Below are positions 1 to 5,704 of a DNA stretch of 9,771 bases, piece after piece. The notes beneath the pieces were generated by a model that was not told the DNA's origin, ran no database searches, and worked only from the letters and a program-made list of their open reading frames with translations. The stretch is taken from contig JAJYJN010000036.1 of NCBI GenBank assembly GCA_021789455.1, positions 1-9,771 of the forward strand, written 5' to 3'. The first letter of the stretch is position 1, and each line of letters begins with the position of its first letter. Origin of the DNA: a bacterium. Lineage in GTDB: Bacteria > SZUA-79 > Acidulodesulfobacterales > Acidulodesulfobacteraceae. The position numbers and the translations under genes were made by a program.

Positions 1-1088
1 GAAATATTACAAATGCCCGCATAATAAAAGACGAACTTGAAGAAAACGGTTCGATATTTTCTTCCACGTCCGACACGGAAGTCGTAATACACCTTATAGC
101 TTCTTCTTCCGAAAGCCTGCTGATAGATAGGGTCATAAATTCTTTAAAAAGGCTTAAAGGCGCATATTCTTTTCTTTTTCTTTCAGAAAAAGAGATTATT
201 GCCGCAAGAGACCCTTTCGGCTTCAGGCCGCTCGTTATGGGAAGGCTTAACGGTTCTCTGGTTTTCGCTTCGGAAACGTGCGCGTTAGACCTTATAAACG
301 CGGAGTATATAAGGGACGTCAAGCCGGGCGAGGTAATACTCGTCAACAGCGAAGGGGCAAAAAGTTTTTTTCCTTTCAGGTTGGAAAAAAATTCAAACTG
401 CGTTTTTGAACTTATATATTTTTCCAGACCGGACAGTATTTTTAACGAAAAATCCATCTATAGCCTTAGGATTAGAATGGGCAGGGAGCTGGCTAAAGAA
501 TCCGCGCCGGATGCCGACATAGTCATACCTGTCCCCGATTCAGGAGTGCCTGCGGCGTTAGGTTTTTCAAAAGGTTCCGGAATCGATTTTGAAATGGGTT
601 TTACAAGAAACCATTATGTAGGCAGAACTTTCATAGAGCCTAAAAAGTCCATAAGACATTTCGGGGTCAAGGTAAAACTTAATCCCGTACCGGACGTTAT
701 CAAGGGTAAAAAAGTAGTCGTAGTGGACGACTCCGTCGTCAGGGGAACTACGTCTAAAAAAATAGTCGATATGCTTAAGCTTGCCGGAGCAAAAGAAATC
801 CATCTGCGTTTAAGTTCTCCGATGGTTATAGCGCCATGTTTTTACGGAATAGATACGCCTGTAAGGGAAGACCTCATGGCTTCAAAATATACCGAAAAAG
901 AAATAAACGCCAAACTAGGCGCCACTTCAACCAGATTTCTTTCCATAGACGGCTTGAGAAAAGCGGTAGGAAACGGGATAAACTTCTGCGAAGCCTGCTT
1001 TTCAAATATTTATCCCCAGGAAATAGACTCCGAATCAGAATACGAAAACCAGACGCAGTTAAAACTTTTCAGCAAAGAAATTTTTTAA
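1..1088 (+). CDS. purF: Amidophosphoribosyltransferase (PurF), 5'-truncated by window edge
   Basis: PurF makes 5-phosphoribosylamine from PRPP and glutamine, the committed step of purine synthesis, in the cytosol. The reading frame is open from base 3, giving 361 visible residues before TAA. Family members have about 470, so roughly 105-110 N-terminal residues, including the catalytic Cys, lie off the left edge. The visible end of the glutaminase domain reads NITNAR, then GSIFSSTSDTEV and ARDPFGFRPL. The PRPP loop VVVVDDSVVRGTTS has its Asp pair at 726-731. Four Cys codons at 399-401, 837-839, 987-989 and 996-998 (the last two as CEAC) match the [4Fe-4S] ligands of the Bacillus-type enzyme, so this should be the oxygen-sensitive Fe-S form. 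The ATG at 237 is internal, because PurF homology continues upstream of it. pyrE follows after 25 bases. Identification is secure. Confidence 0.97.
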   Translation, partial: NITNARIIKDELEENGSIFSSTSDTEVVIHLIASSSESLLIDRVINSLKRLKGAYSFLFLSEKEIIAARDPFGFRPLVMGRLNGSLVFASETCALDLINAEYIRDVKPGEVILVNSEGAKSFFPFRLEKNSNCVFELIYFSRPDSIFNEKSIYSLRIRMGRELAKESAPDADIVIPVPDSGVPAALGFSKGSGIDFEMGFTRNHYVGRTFIEPKKSIRHFGVKVKLNPVPDVIKGKKVVVVDDSVVRGTTSKKIVDMLKLAGAKEIHLRLSSPMVIAPCFYGIDTPVREDLMASKYTEKEINAKLGATSTRFLSIDGLRKAVGNGINFCEACFSNIYPQEIDSESEYENQTQLKLFSKEIF

Positions 1089-1113
1089 ATTTATTAATAC
1101 TAATTAATCTTCC

Positions 1114-1677
1114 ATGGAAAACTCAAGAACCGTAATATTAAAAGCAATAAAAACCCTGTGTTACGAAAAGAAAGAATTTACCCTTGCTTCCGGTAAAAAG
1201 AGCGATTTTTATATAGATTTGCGCAGGATTTCTTTTGACGGGGAATATTTATACATTCTCGGGAAGCTATTATACGACGAAATTAAAGACGCAAAAGCCG
1301 GAAGGCTCAAGTTTTCGGTTATCGCAGGCGTTCCTGTCGGCGGCATCCCCCTGATTTCCGCAATTTTGACGGCAGGTTATTTTGACAAAAACCCTTTAAA
1401 ATCGGTCGTTATCAGAAAAGAAAAAAAAGAATACGGCAAGGGCAACTTAATAGAACCCGTGCAGTTTTTATCCAAAGGGGCTAATATTTTAATAGTAGAG
1501 GACGTCGTTACAACGGGCGGCTCAATTTTGAAAGCCGTAAAAAACGCCAGGGAAGAAGGCTACGGGGTAACGGACGCGGTATGCGTAGTTGACAGGCAGG
1601 AAGGCGGAGCCGAATTTCTTAAAGAAAACGGTATCAACCTGCATTCCGTTTTTACTAAGGCCGATATTGCCGGATAA
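1114..1677 (+). CDS. pyrE: Orotate phosphoribosyltransferase (PyrE)
   Basis: PyrE joins orotate to PRPP to give orotidine monophosphate, the fifth step of UMP synthesis, in the cytosol. The 187-residue protein is close to the family's length. It shows the N-terminal substrate motif FTLASGKKSDFYIDLR (residues 22-37), the glycine-rich VIAGVPVGGIPL stretch (69-80), the mobile catalytic-loop region RKEKKEYG (101-108) and the PRPP motif ILIVEDVVTTGGS (125-137). The ATG at 1114 gives the expected N-terminus, but no Shine-Dalgarno sequence is visible before it. The short gap to purF suggests co-transcription, placing two PRPP-consuming enzymes together. No pyrimidine-responsive attenuator or PyrR site is apparent. 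Identification is secure. Confidence 0.96.
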   Translation: MENSRTVILKAIKTLCYEKKEFTLASGKKSDFYIDLRRISFDGEYLYILGKLLYDEIKDAKAGRLKFSVIAGVPVGGIPLISAILTAGYFDKNPLKSVVIRKEKKEYGKGNLIEPVQFLSKGANILIVEDVVTTGGSILKAVKNAREEGYGVTDAVCVVDRQEGGAEFLKENGINLHSVFTKADIAG

Positions 1678-1693
1678 TTATAAATAACAGTAA

Positions 1694-1722
1694 CGGAAAA
1701 ACCGGTTTAAAACTTTTTTCCG
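1694..1722 (+). repeat. AT-rich stem-loop between pyrE and lipoprotein gene
   Basis: CGGAAAAA (1694-1701) is complementary to TTTTTCCG (1715-1722), giving an 8-bp stem with a 13-nt loop that contains ACCGGT. The T residues are inside the stem and no T-tract follows, so it does not look like an ordinary intrinsic terminator. It could be an RNA-stability element or chance. Confidence 0.3.
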
Positions 1723-1736
1723 TAAATGGCGAAATT

Positions 1737-2366
1737 ATGAAAAAAAAGGTTTTTTTAATTTTTTTGCTTTTTATTGCATCCGTTCCTTCGTTTTTTCTTT
1801 CAGGATGTTCTGTTTTTAGCTCTCTTGGGATTCCCCCCGCGGTTCAAACAGGCGGCGGATATAAATCCGCCCTGCGTAAATCGACGCGTAAAGCCGATAT
1901 TTACAACAAGCTTAATACGGTAATGTACATCAGGGCTACTTATTTAAACAATAATTTCGTCCGCGCTTACGAAAAAGAATATTATAAGTACTATATGAAA
2001 AAGCCCAAAGGACTTATAGATAAACAGAAAGGATATATTACTCTTTTAGTTTCTGTTTATACCCCCCGTAAAGCATATAATAATCTGGATTCCAACCGTT
2101 CCATATGGATGGTCTATCTTACAAACAACGAGGGTGAAAGCGTAATGCCCCTTAGCATAAAACCTTCGCAGAAAAAAAGAGTTTTTTTAAAGAAGTTTTT
2201 TCCATACGTTACGGACTGGTCTAAGCAGTATATTATGAAATTTCCGAAATATTACGATAAGAAAGAAAATAAACTGTTTTTAAACAGTTCGGTAAAATGG
2301 ATAAAGCTTATAATTACCGGAGTAAACGGAAAAGCCGTTTTGAAATGGGATATAAATGCACTTTAA
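1737..2366 (+). CDS. Predicted outer-membrane or periplasmic lipoprotein, function unknown
   Basis: This 209-residue protein begins with MKKK, a hydrophobic segment (about residues 5-20) and the lipobox LSGC. Cys24 should become the lipid-modified N-terminus after signal peptidase II cleavage. Residue 25 is Ser, not Asp, so by the usual +2 rule it may be sorted to the outer membrane. The mature part is basic and rich in Tyr and Lys, with no repeats, no further membrane segments and no Cys. Stretches such as SIWMVYLTNNEGE and FFPYVTDWSKQYIMKFP alternate in a way that suggests a beta-rich fold, but I do not recognise a named family. It lies 59 bases after pyrE, and its last 11 bases overlap the start of nadB, so it is probably co-transcribed with these biosynthetic genes. 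Nothing shows a functional link. No clear Shine-Dalgarno site precedes the ATG. Confidence 0.85.
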   Translation: MKKKVFLIFLLFIASVPSFFLSGCSVFSSLGIPPAVQTGGGYKSALRKSTRKADIYNKLNTVMYIRATYLNNNFVRAYEKEYYKYYMKKPKGLIDKQKGYITLLVSVYTPRKAYNNLDSNRSIWMVYLTNNEGESVMPLSIKPSQKKRVFLKKFFPYVTDWSKQYIMKFPKYYDKKENKLFLNSSVKWIKLIITGVNGKAVLKWDINAL

Positions 2367-3957
2367 CGTACTAATAATAGGTTCGGGGATAGCCGGTCTG
2401 TCCCTTGCCAACAGGTTCGACGAATCCGTTTCGGTGGGCGTCTTTACAAAAAAAGAAGAAGCCGAATCGAATACCAATTATGCTCAGGGCGGGCTTGCCG
2501 CAGTTATGAACCTGACTAAAGATTCATACGAAAAACATGTCCAGGACACCCTGACTGCCGGGGACGGCTTGTGCGACGAAAAAATCGTCAGAATGGTCGT
2601 GGAAGAAGGACCCGGCGTGGTGAAAGACCTCCTGGACTGGGGTGTTAAATTTGCAAAATATTCCGAAAACAACAAAGAATTCGACCTCGGCAGGGAAGGC
2701 GGTCATTCCGAAAGAAGAGTCCTTCACGCCGGAGACATTACCGGAAGGGAAATTGAACGGGCGCTCGTCGAAACCTCAAGAAAAAAGTCTAATATAAAAA
2801 TATTCGAAAACCATATAGGCATAGACCTGTTAACGACGCATAAACTTAAAATTGAAAAAGAAAATAAAAACAGGGTTATAGGGGCTTATCTTTTAAACAA
2901 AAAAACAGGCAGCGTAATTACAGTAGGCGCGGATGCCGTAGTTCTTGCCACGGGCGGAGCGGGAAAAGTTTTTCTTTATACCTCTAATCCTGATATTTCT
3001 ACAGGGGACGGAATAGCGATGGCGCGCAGGGCAGGAGCTAAAATCGCCGATATGGAATTTTACCAGTTCCATCCCACTATACTGTACCACCCTGAAGCAA
3101 AGTCGTTTTTAATATCCGAAGCGCTGAGAGGTGAGGGCGGAACGCTAAGGTTAAAAGACGGAACGCCTTTTATGGACAAAGTCCATCCATTAAAAAGCCT
3201 GGCACCGCGCGATATCGTCGCAAGGACTATAGATTTCGAGCTTAAAAGAACCGGCGACGAATGCGTATATCTAGATATGACGCATAAAAACAGGGAGTTT
3301 TTGGAAAAAAGATTTCCGGATATATTTAAAACCACTCTTGGTTTCGGCATAGATATGTCTAAAAAATGGATACCGGTCGTTCCGGCAGCGCATTATCTTT
3401 GCGGCGGCGTTTTAACGGACGAAAACGGCTTAACGTCGATAGAAAACTTATACGCCATAGGCGAAGTAGCATGCACCGGGCTTCACGGGGCAAACAGGCT
3501 TGCAAGCAATTCTTTGCTCGAAGGGTGCGTTTTTGCGAAAAAGGCGTATGAATCGGCGGCAGTCCTGTTTAAGAATCCGGCGGAACGGAAAATTATCCCT
3601 CCTTATGAACTTCCCGAATGGAAAGACTTCGGTTTGACGGGCGGAGACGAAATGATAGTAGTTTCGCATAACTGGGACGAACTTAGGCGTACTATGTGGA
3701 ATTACGTTGGAATAGTCCGTTCGGACAAGAGGCTCGAAAGGGCAAAAAGGCGCATAGACAACCTGATTTCGGAAATAAAGGAATATTACTGGAATTTTAA
3801 AATAACCACCGACTTGCTCGAATTAAGAAATATAGCCGAAGTTGCAAACCTTATAATAACATCCGCCATATCAAGAAAAGAGTCCCGCGGCACCCATTAC
3901 AATATCGATTATCCCGGCAAAGACGACAAAAACTATAGACATCATACCGTGTTATAA
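2356..3957 (+). CDS. nadB: L-aspartate oxidase (NadB)
   Basis: NadB is a cytosolic FAD enzyme that oxidises L-aspartate to iminoaspartate, which NadA condenses to quinolinate for NAD synthesis. Its 533 residues compare with about 540 in E. coli. The FAD-binding GSGIAGL is at residues 9-15, NTNYAQGGLAAV at 39-50, REGGHSERRVLHAGDITG at 113-130, the FHPT segment at 238-241, SEALRGEGG at 254-262, APRDIVAR at 283-290, PAAHYLCGG at 343-351 and GLHGANRLASNSLLEG at 375-390. The residues known to act in the E. coli active site (Glu, two His, two Arg) have counterparts at E114, H239, H346, R290 and R381. Residues 430-533 form the helical C-terminal domain. The dinucleotide motif sits right at the N-terminus, which supports this start despite its 11-base overlap with the lipoprotein gene. 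No nadA or nadC lies in the window. NadB rather than succinate dehydrogenase or fumarate reductase is favoured by these motifs and by the lack of partner subunits. Confidence 0.95.
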   Translation: MHFNVLIIGSGIAGLSLANRFDESVSVGVFTKKEEAESNTNYAQGGLAAVMNLTKDSYEKHVQDTLTAGDGLCDEKIVRMVVEEGPGVVKDLLDWGVKFAKYSENNKEFDLGREGGHSERRVLHAGDITGREIERALVETSRKKSNIKIFENHIGIDLLTTHKLKIEKENKNRVIGAYLLNKKTGSVITVGADAVVLATGGAGKVFLYTSNPDISTGDGIAMARRAGAKIADMEFYQFHPTILYHPEAKSFLISEALRGEGGTLRLKDGTPFMDKVHPLKSLAPRDIVARTIDFELKRTGDECVYLDMTHKNREFLEKRFPDIFKTTLGFGIDMSKKWIPVVPAAHYLCGGVLTDENGLTSIENLYAIGEVACTGLHGANRLASNSLLEGCVFAKKAYESAAVLFKNPAERKIIPPYELPEWKDFGLTGGDEMIVVSHNWDELRRTMWNYVGIVRSDKRLERAKRRIDNLISEIKEYYWNFKITTDLLELRNIAEVANLIITSAISRKESRGTHYNIDYPGKDDKNYRHHTVL

Positions 3958-3971
3958 ATATAAAAAAAATA

Positions 3972-4000
3972 TTGCGTCCTTAAATTAAAAGGATTATAAT
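3972..4000 (+). promoter_or_regulatory. Sigma70-type promoter for the prepilin gene
   Basis: A perfect -10 TATAAT (3995-4000) is preceded by a 17-base spacer and the partial -35 TTGCGT (3972-3977). Transcription would start near 4007, leaving a leader of about 74 nt. The -10 is the left arm of an AT-rich inverted repeat, TTATAAT-ATA-ATTATAA (3994-4010). The promoter suits a separately and strongly expressed gene. Confidence 0.6.
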
Positions 4001-4044
4001 ATAATTATAATAAAAAATATTTTAACTTTATTTATTAATTATAT

Positions 4045-4060
4045 CTTATAGTCTTATAGT
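4045..4060 (+). repeat. Tandem 8-bp direct repeat in the prepilin leader
   Basis: CTTATAGT occurs twice back to back (4045-4052 and 4053-4060), inside the AT-rich 5' untranslated region and just upstream of the Shine-Dalgarno site. Copy number could change by slippage. A regulatory role is possible but unproven, and chance is plausible in such AT-rich DNA. Confidence 0.4.
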
Positions 4061-4068
4061 TAATTTTT

Positions 4069-4075
4069 AAGGAGG
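4069..4075 (+). promoter_or_regulatory. Strong ribosome binding site of the prepilin gene
   Basis: AAGGAGG sits five bases before the ATG at 4081. It is the strongest Shine-Dalgarno site in the window and fixes the start. Most other genes here have none, so it also points to high translation of the prepilin. Confidence 0.85.
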
Positions 4076-4080
4076 AATTA

Positions 4081-4800
4081 ATGGAGAAAAAGAAAAAAAA
4101 CGCAAATATTCTTGCAAAAAAAGACGCGTTCACGCTTATCGAACTCGTTATGGTAATACTCTTAATAGGCATACTGGCGGCGGTCGTCCTACCCAAATTC
4201 GTAAACCTGACCGGTTCGGCGAATAAGGCGGCTTCGCAGGGCGTAGTCGGGTCGCTTGGGGAAGGCGTAACTACGCAGTTGTCTAAGGATTTAGTGAATA
4301 ACGATTTGAGCACTTATGTTACGGTAGCGGTTGGAGCTCCAACATTTAAAGGTACGGCTCCGGCGTCAACCGTGCAGGGAACAAATCCCTATGCCAACCC
4401 TTTTTTGAACTTGCCAAATTACACTATAGCTGCAACAAATGGACAAGGCACCGGCACCGTTTATAACTTCGGTTCCGCAGCAACAGGCACAATAGGAAAC
4501 TCATGGTGGTTAAACTATGCACCCTCAAAAACGCCAACAAATAATTATGGTACAAGTGCAGCTTCCACTATTACGCTTACATGCGATAATTCAGGAACTA
4601 ATGGCACTAATGGTCCTGCTTGGAATGCTAATTATGTAGCGCCAGTAATAAATATTCCAACTAATGAAGGTGTTACTCAAATAGGGGCAATTGATTACAT
4701 ATATTCAAATGGCGCAACTATGGACAGTTACGCATATTATATGGTTTCTTCAGTTAATAATAACATAGAAGGATTTTATCTGGTTCCATGTCAATCGTAG
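4081..4800 (+). CDS. Type IV prepilin / pseudopilin, MSHA-like N-terminus
   Basis: This 239-residue protein starts with a 16-residue leader, basic apart from acidic E2 and D15, ending in Ala, followed by FTLIELVMVILLIGILAAV (17-35). A type III prepilin peptidase (PilD) should cut between A16 and F17, giving a mature pilin of 223 residues with the conserved Glu at +5. The usual residue at -1 is Gly; Ala is a less common variant. The following LPKFVNL resembles MSHA-type pilins. The rest is rich in Thr, Asn, Gly and Ala, as expected for an exposed globular head. C168 and C237 could form the C-terminal disulfide typical of major pilins. The gene has its own promoter, SD site and terminator, and no other pilus or secretion genes are near, so the assembly machinery must be encoded elsewhere. 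Codon preference changes at about codon 100: Gln is CAG 3/3 before and CAA 3/3 after, and Ala is GCG 7/12 before and 1/14 after. It could be a major pilin, a minor pilin or a type II secretion pseudopilin. Confidence 0.88.
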   Translation: MEKKKKNANILAKKDAFTLIELVMVILLIGILAAVVLPKFVNLTGSANKAASQGVVGSLGEGVTTQLSKDLVNNDLSTYVTVAVGAPTFKGTAPASTVQGTNPYANPFLNLPNYTIAATNGQGTGTVYNFGSAATGTIGNSWWLNYAPSKTPTNNYGTSAASTITLTCDNSGTNGTNGPAWNANYVAPVINIPTNEGVTQIGAIDYIYSNGATMDSYAYYMVSSVNNNIEGFYLVPCQS

Positions 4801-4835
4801 TAAAAAATAAAGGTATCTGATTTATTTATTTTCAC

Positions 4836-4875
4836 ACTCCCGACTGCGTTTGACGACGCCGCCGGGAGTTTTTTT
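4836..4875 (+). terminator. Intrinsic terminator after the prepilin gene
   Basis: ACTCCCG (4836-4842) pairs with CGGGAGT (4863-4869). After two mismatches flanking a C-G pair, GCGT (4846-4849) pairs with ACGC (4856-4859) around a 6-nt loop. Seven T residues (4869-4875) end the structure. It lies 36 bases past the prepilin stop and isolates that gene from the toxin-antitoxin operon downstream. Confidence 0.9.
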
Positions 4876-4911
4876 ATCAGAAATACTTTTTTCCGGCAAG
4901 GCGGTTTTTAT

Positions 4912-4940
4912 TTGACAATGAATATAAATAGTAATACAAT
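4912..4940 (+). promoter_or_regulatory. Near-consensus promoter of the brnTA operon
   Basis: The -35 is a perfect TTGACA (4912-4917), then a 17-base spacer and TACAAT (4935-4940, 5 of 6 matches). Only six bases separate the -10 from the toxin ATG at 4947. The expected start of transcription therefore falls at or within a base or two of the ATG, so the mRNA would be leaderless. No Shine-Dalgarno site is present. Confidence 0.8.
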
Positions 4941-4944
4941 GTAT
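4934..4944. promoter_or_regulatory. Candidate BrnA operator: palindrome over the -10
   Basis: ATACA-A-TGTAT is a perfect 11-base inverted repeat covering the -10 element and reaching to three bases before the toxin ATG. Antitoxins of this class repress their own operon through a ribbon-helix-helix domain, so this is the natural place for autorepression. The short length and AT content mean chance cannot be excluded. Confidence 0.45.
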
Positions 4945-4946
4945 AT

Positions 4947-5264
4947 ATGATTTTTGAATGGGACGAAACAAAAAATGCGACTCTAAAACGTGAAAGGGGT
5001 ATTTGCTTCGAGGATGCAGTAATTGCTATACAAAACGGTAAACTATTGGCGATTAAAGAGCATCACAATAAGTTAAAATATCGCGAACAAAAGATATATA
5101 TAGTAGAATTCAACGGTTATGTTTACATGGTTCCGTTTGAGGAAAACGAAAAAAAAATAACGCTGAAAACTATTATTCCGAGCAGAAAAATGACTAAACT
5201 ATATTTAAATAACCAGGGGGATTTAAAAGGTAACGGAGGCGGAAAAGATGAAAAAGACGGCTAA
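4947..5264 (+). CDS. brnT: BrnT-family (DUF497) toxin, putative ribonuclease
   Basis: BrnT toxins are small RelE-like ribonucleases that slow growth by cutting RNA and are neutralised by BrnA. The family signature is visible in FEWDETKN (residues 3-10), RGICFEDA (17-24) and the C-terminal IIPSRKMTKLYL (76-87). The 105 residues exceed the usual 85-95 because of a hydrophilic tail of about 18 residues rich in Gly, Lys and Asp. That tail's DNA also carries the SD site and start of the antitoxin gene. The ATG at 4947 gives the typical MIFEWD start. Toxin-first order with a 17-base overlap into the antitoxin matches the Brucella-type system. The promoter position predicts a leaderless transcript, which may keep toxin translation low compared with the SD-driven antitoxin. 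The residues seen support the family, but I cannot confirm catalytic activity from the sequence. Confidence 0.88.
   Translation: MIFEWDETKNATLKRERGICFEDAVIAIQNGKLLAIKEHHNKLKYREQKIYIVEFNGYVYMVPFEENEKKITLKTIIPSRKMTKLYLNNQGDLKGNGGGKDEKDG
5235..5239 (+). promoter_or_regulatory. Ribosome binding site of the antitoxin gene, inside brnT
   Basis: GGAGG lies eight bases before the ATG at 5248, within the last codons of the toxin gene. It allows the antitoxin to be translated efficiently and independently from the shared mRNA, while the toxin has no SD site. Confidence 0.8.
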
Positions 5265-5529
5265 GTTAGACGAGGAAGAAATACAATTATTAAAAGAAGC
5301 GGAAGACGGCGAATGGACCGATATTTCCGATATGGAAAAAGAAATAGAAAGATATAAAAAATTAGCCCGGTCTTTTGCTCTTAAGAAGAAAAATTTAAAC
5401 ATAAGGCTTACCGAAAACGACCTTTTAAAGCTTAAAAGCAAAAGCTTGTCTGCGGGGTTATCGTACCAAACCTTAGTCGCCTTTCTAATACATCAGTACG
5501 TCAGCGGAAAGATAAATATAACCGTATAA
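5248..5529 (+). CDS. brnA: BrnA-type (CopG/ribbon-helix-helix) antitoxin
   Basis: This 93-residue protein should bind and neutralise the toxin encoded just upstream and repress the shared promoter. Residues 1-48 are charged, with an acidic helical part (LDEEEIQLLKEAEDGE) followed by a basic segment. Residues 49-86 look like a ribbon-helix-helix DNA-binding fold: strand NLNIRL (49-54), helix 1 about 56-69, a turn at AGLSY, and helix 2 about 72-85 (YQTLVAFLIHQYVSG). A C-terminal RHH with an N-terminal toxin-binding part is the usual BrnA arrangement. The start is fixed by the SD site at 5235-5239. It overlaps the toxin gene by 17 bases in another frame. There is no clear terminator directly after it; the nearest candidate is at 5669-5704. 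Confidence 0.85.
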   Translation: MKKTAKLDEEEIQLLKEAEDGEWTDISDMEKEIERYKKLARSFALKKKNLNIRLTENDLLKLKSKSLSAGLSYQTLVAFLIHQYVSGKINITV

Positions 5530-5569
5530 CCAAAACAAAGGAAATAAACGCAACGCAAATTTAACCGCT

Positions 5570-5615
5570 TTGTAACATTTCCGTCATAATACAGTAACAA
5601 TCGGCATGTTATTAT
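5570..5615 (+). promoter_or_regulatory. Candidate Pho box and PhoB-dependent promoter
   Basis: Three 7-base units at an exact 11-base period, TTGTAAC (5570-5576), CCGTCAT (5581-5587) and CAGTAAC (5592-5598), match the PhoB half-site pattern of the E. coli consensus CTGTCAT separated by four bases. A weaker fourth unit, ATTTAAC (5559-5565), keeps the phase. An 11-base gap then leads to TATTAT (5610-5615), a -10 with 5 of 6 matches, at a distance close to that of classical pho promoters. Transcription would begin near 5622 on the + strand, yet no credible + strand protein gene follows. This is pattern recognition only, without matrix scoring. Confidence 0.55.
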
Positions 5616-5621
5616 ATTATT

Positions 5622-5704
5622 TATCCTTTAATATATTTTGCGTATTGAAAATATTAATTAGTAGCGCTGCATTTTTTAGGACGCTGAAAAAGCTTTATTT
5701 TTTT
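5622..5704 (+). ncRNA. Candidate small RNA, phosphate-regulated, antisense to methyltransferase 3' end
   Basis: The span from the predicted start of the Pho-box promoter to the T-tract of the hairpin at 5669-5704 is about 80 nt, a normal size for a bacterial small RNA. It has no convincing open reading frame. Its last bases overlap the final codons of the methyltransferase gene on the other strand, so it could pair with that mRNA's tail. The exact ends are estimates. Alternatives are a relic promoter of a lost gene, or a promoter that simply reads antisense. Confidence 0.3.
5669..5704 (+). terminator. Candidate intrinsic terminator, + strand
   Basis: GC (5669-5670) and TTTTTTAG (5672-5679) pair with CTGAAAAA (5684-5691) and GC (5692-5693), with a bulged A at 5671, one T-G wobble and the tetraloop GACG. 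TTTATTTTTTT follows (5694-5704). The stem is AU-rich and therefore weak. The structure has no T-tract in the opposite direction, so it serves + strand transcripts: the candidate small RNA, and perhaps brnTA read-through. Confidence 0.45.

Noticed and set aside
237..1088. PurF starting at the ATG at 237
   Set aside because: The frame is open to base 3 and upstream residues (STSDTEV, ARDPFGFRPL) are plainly PurF, so this Met is internal and the gene is cut by the window edge.
1694..1722. Intrinsic terminator after pyrE
   Set aside because: The T residues belong to the stem and none follow it, and the lipoprotein gene begins 15 bases later. It is kept only as a low-confidence stem-loop.
3977..3993. 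Hairpin TCCTT/AAGGA after nadB as a terminator
   Set aside because: The stem is only five pairs, no T-tract follows, and it sits inside the promoter spacer of the prepilin gene.
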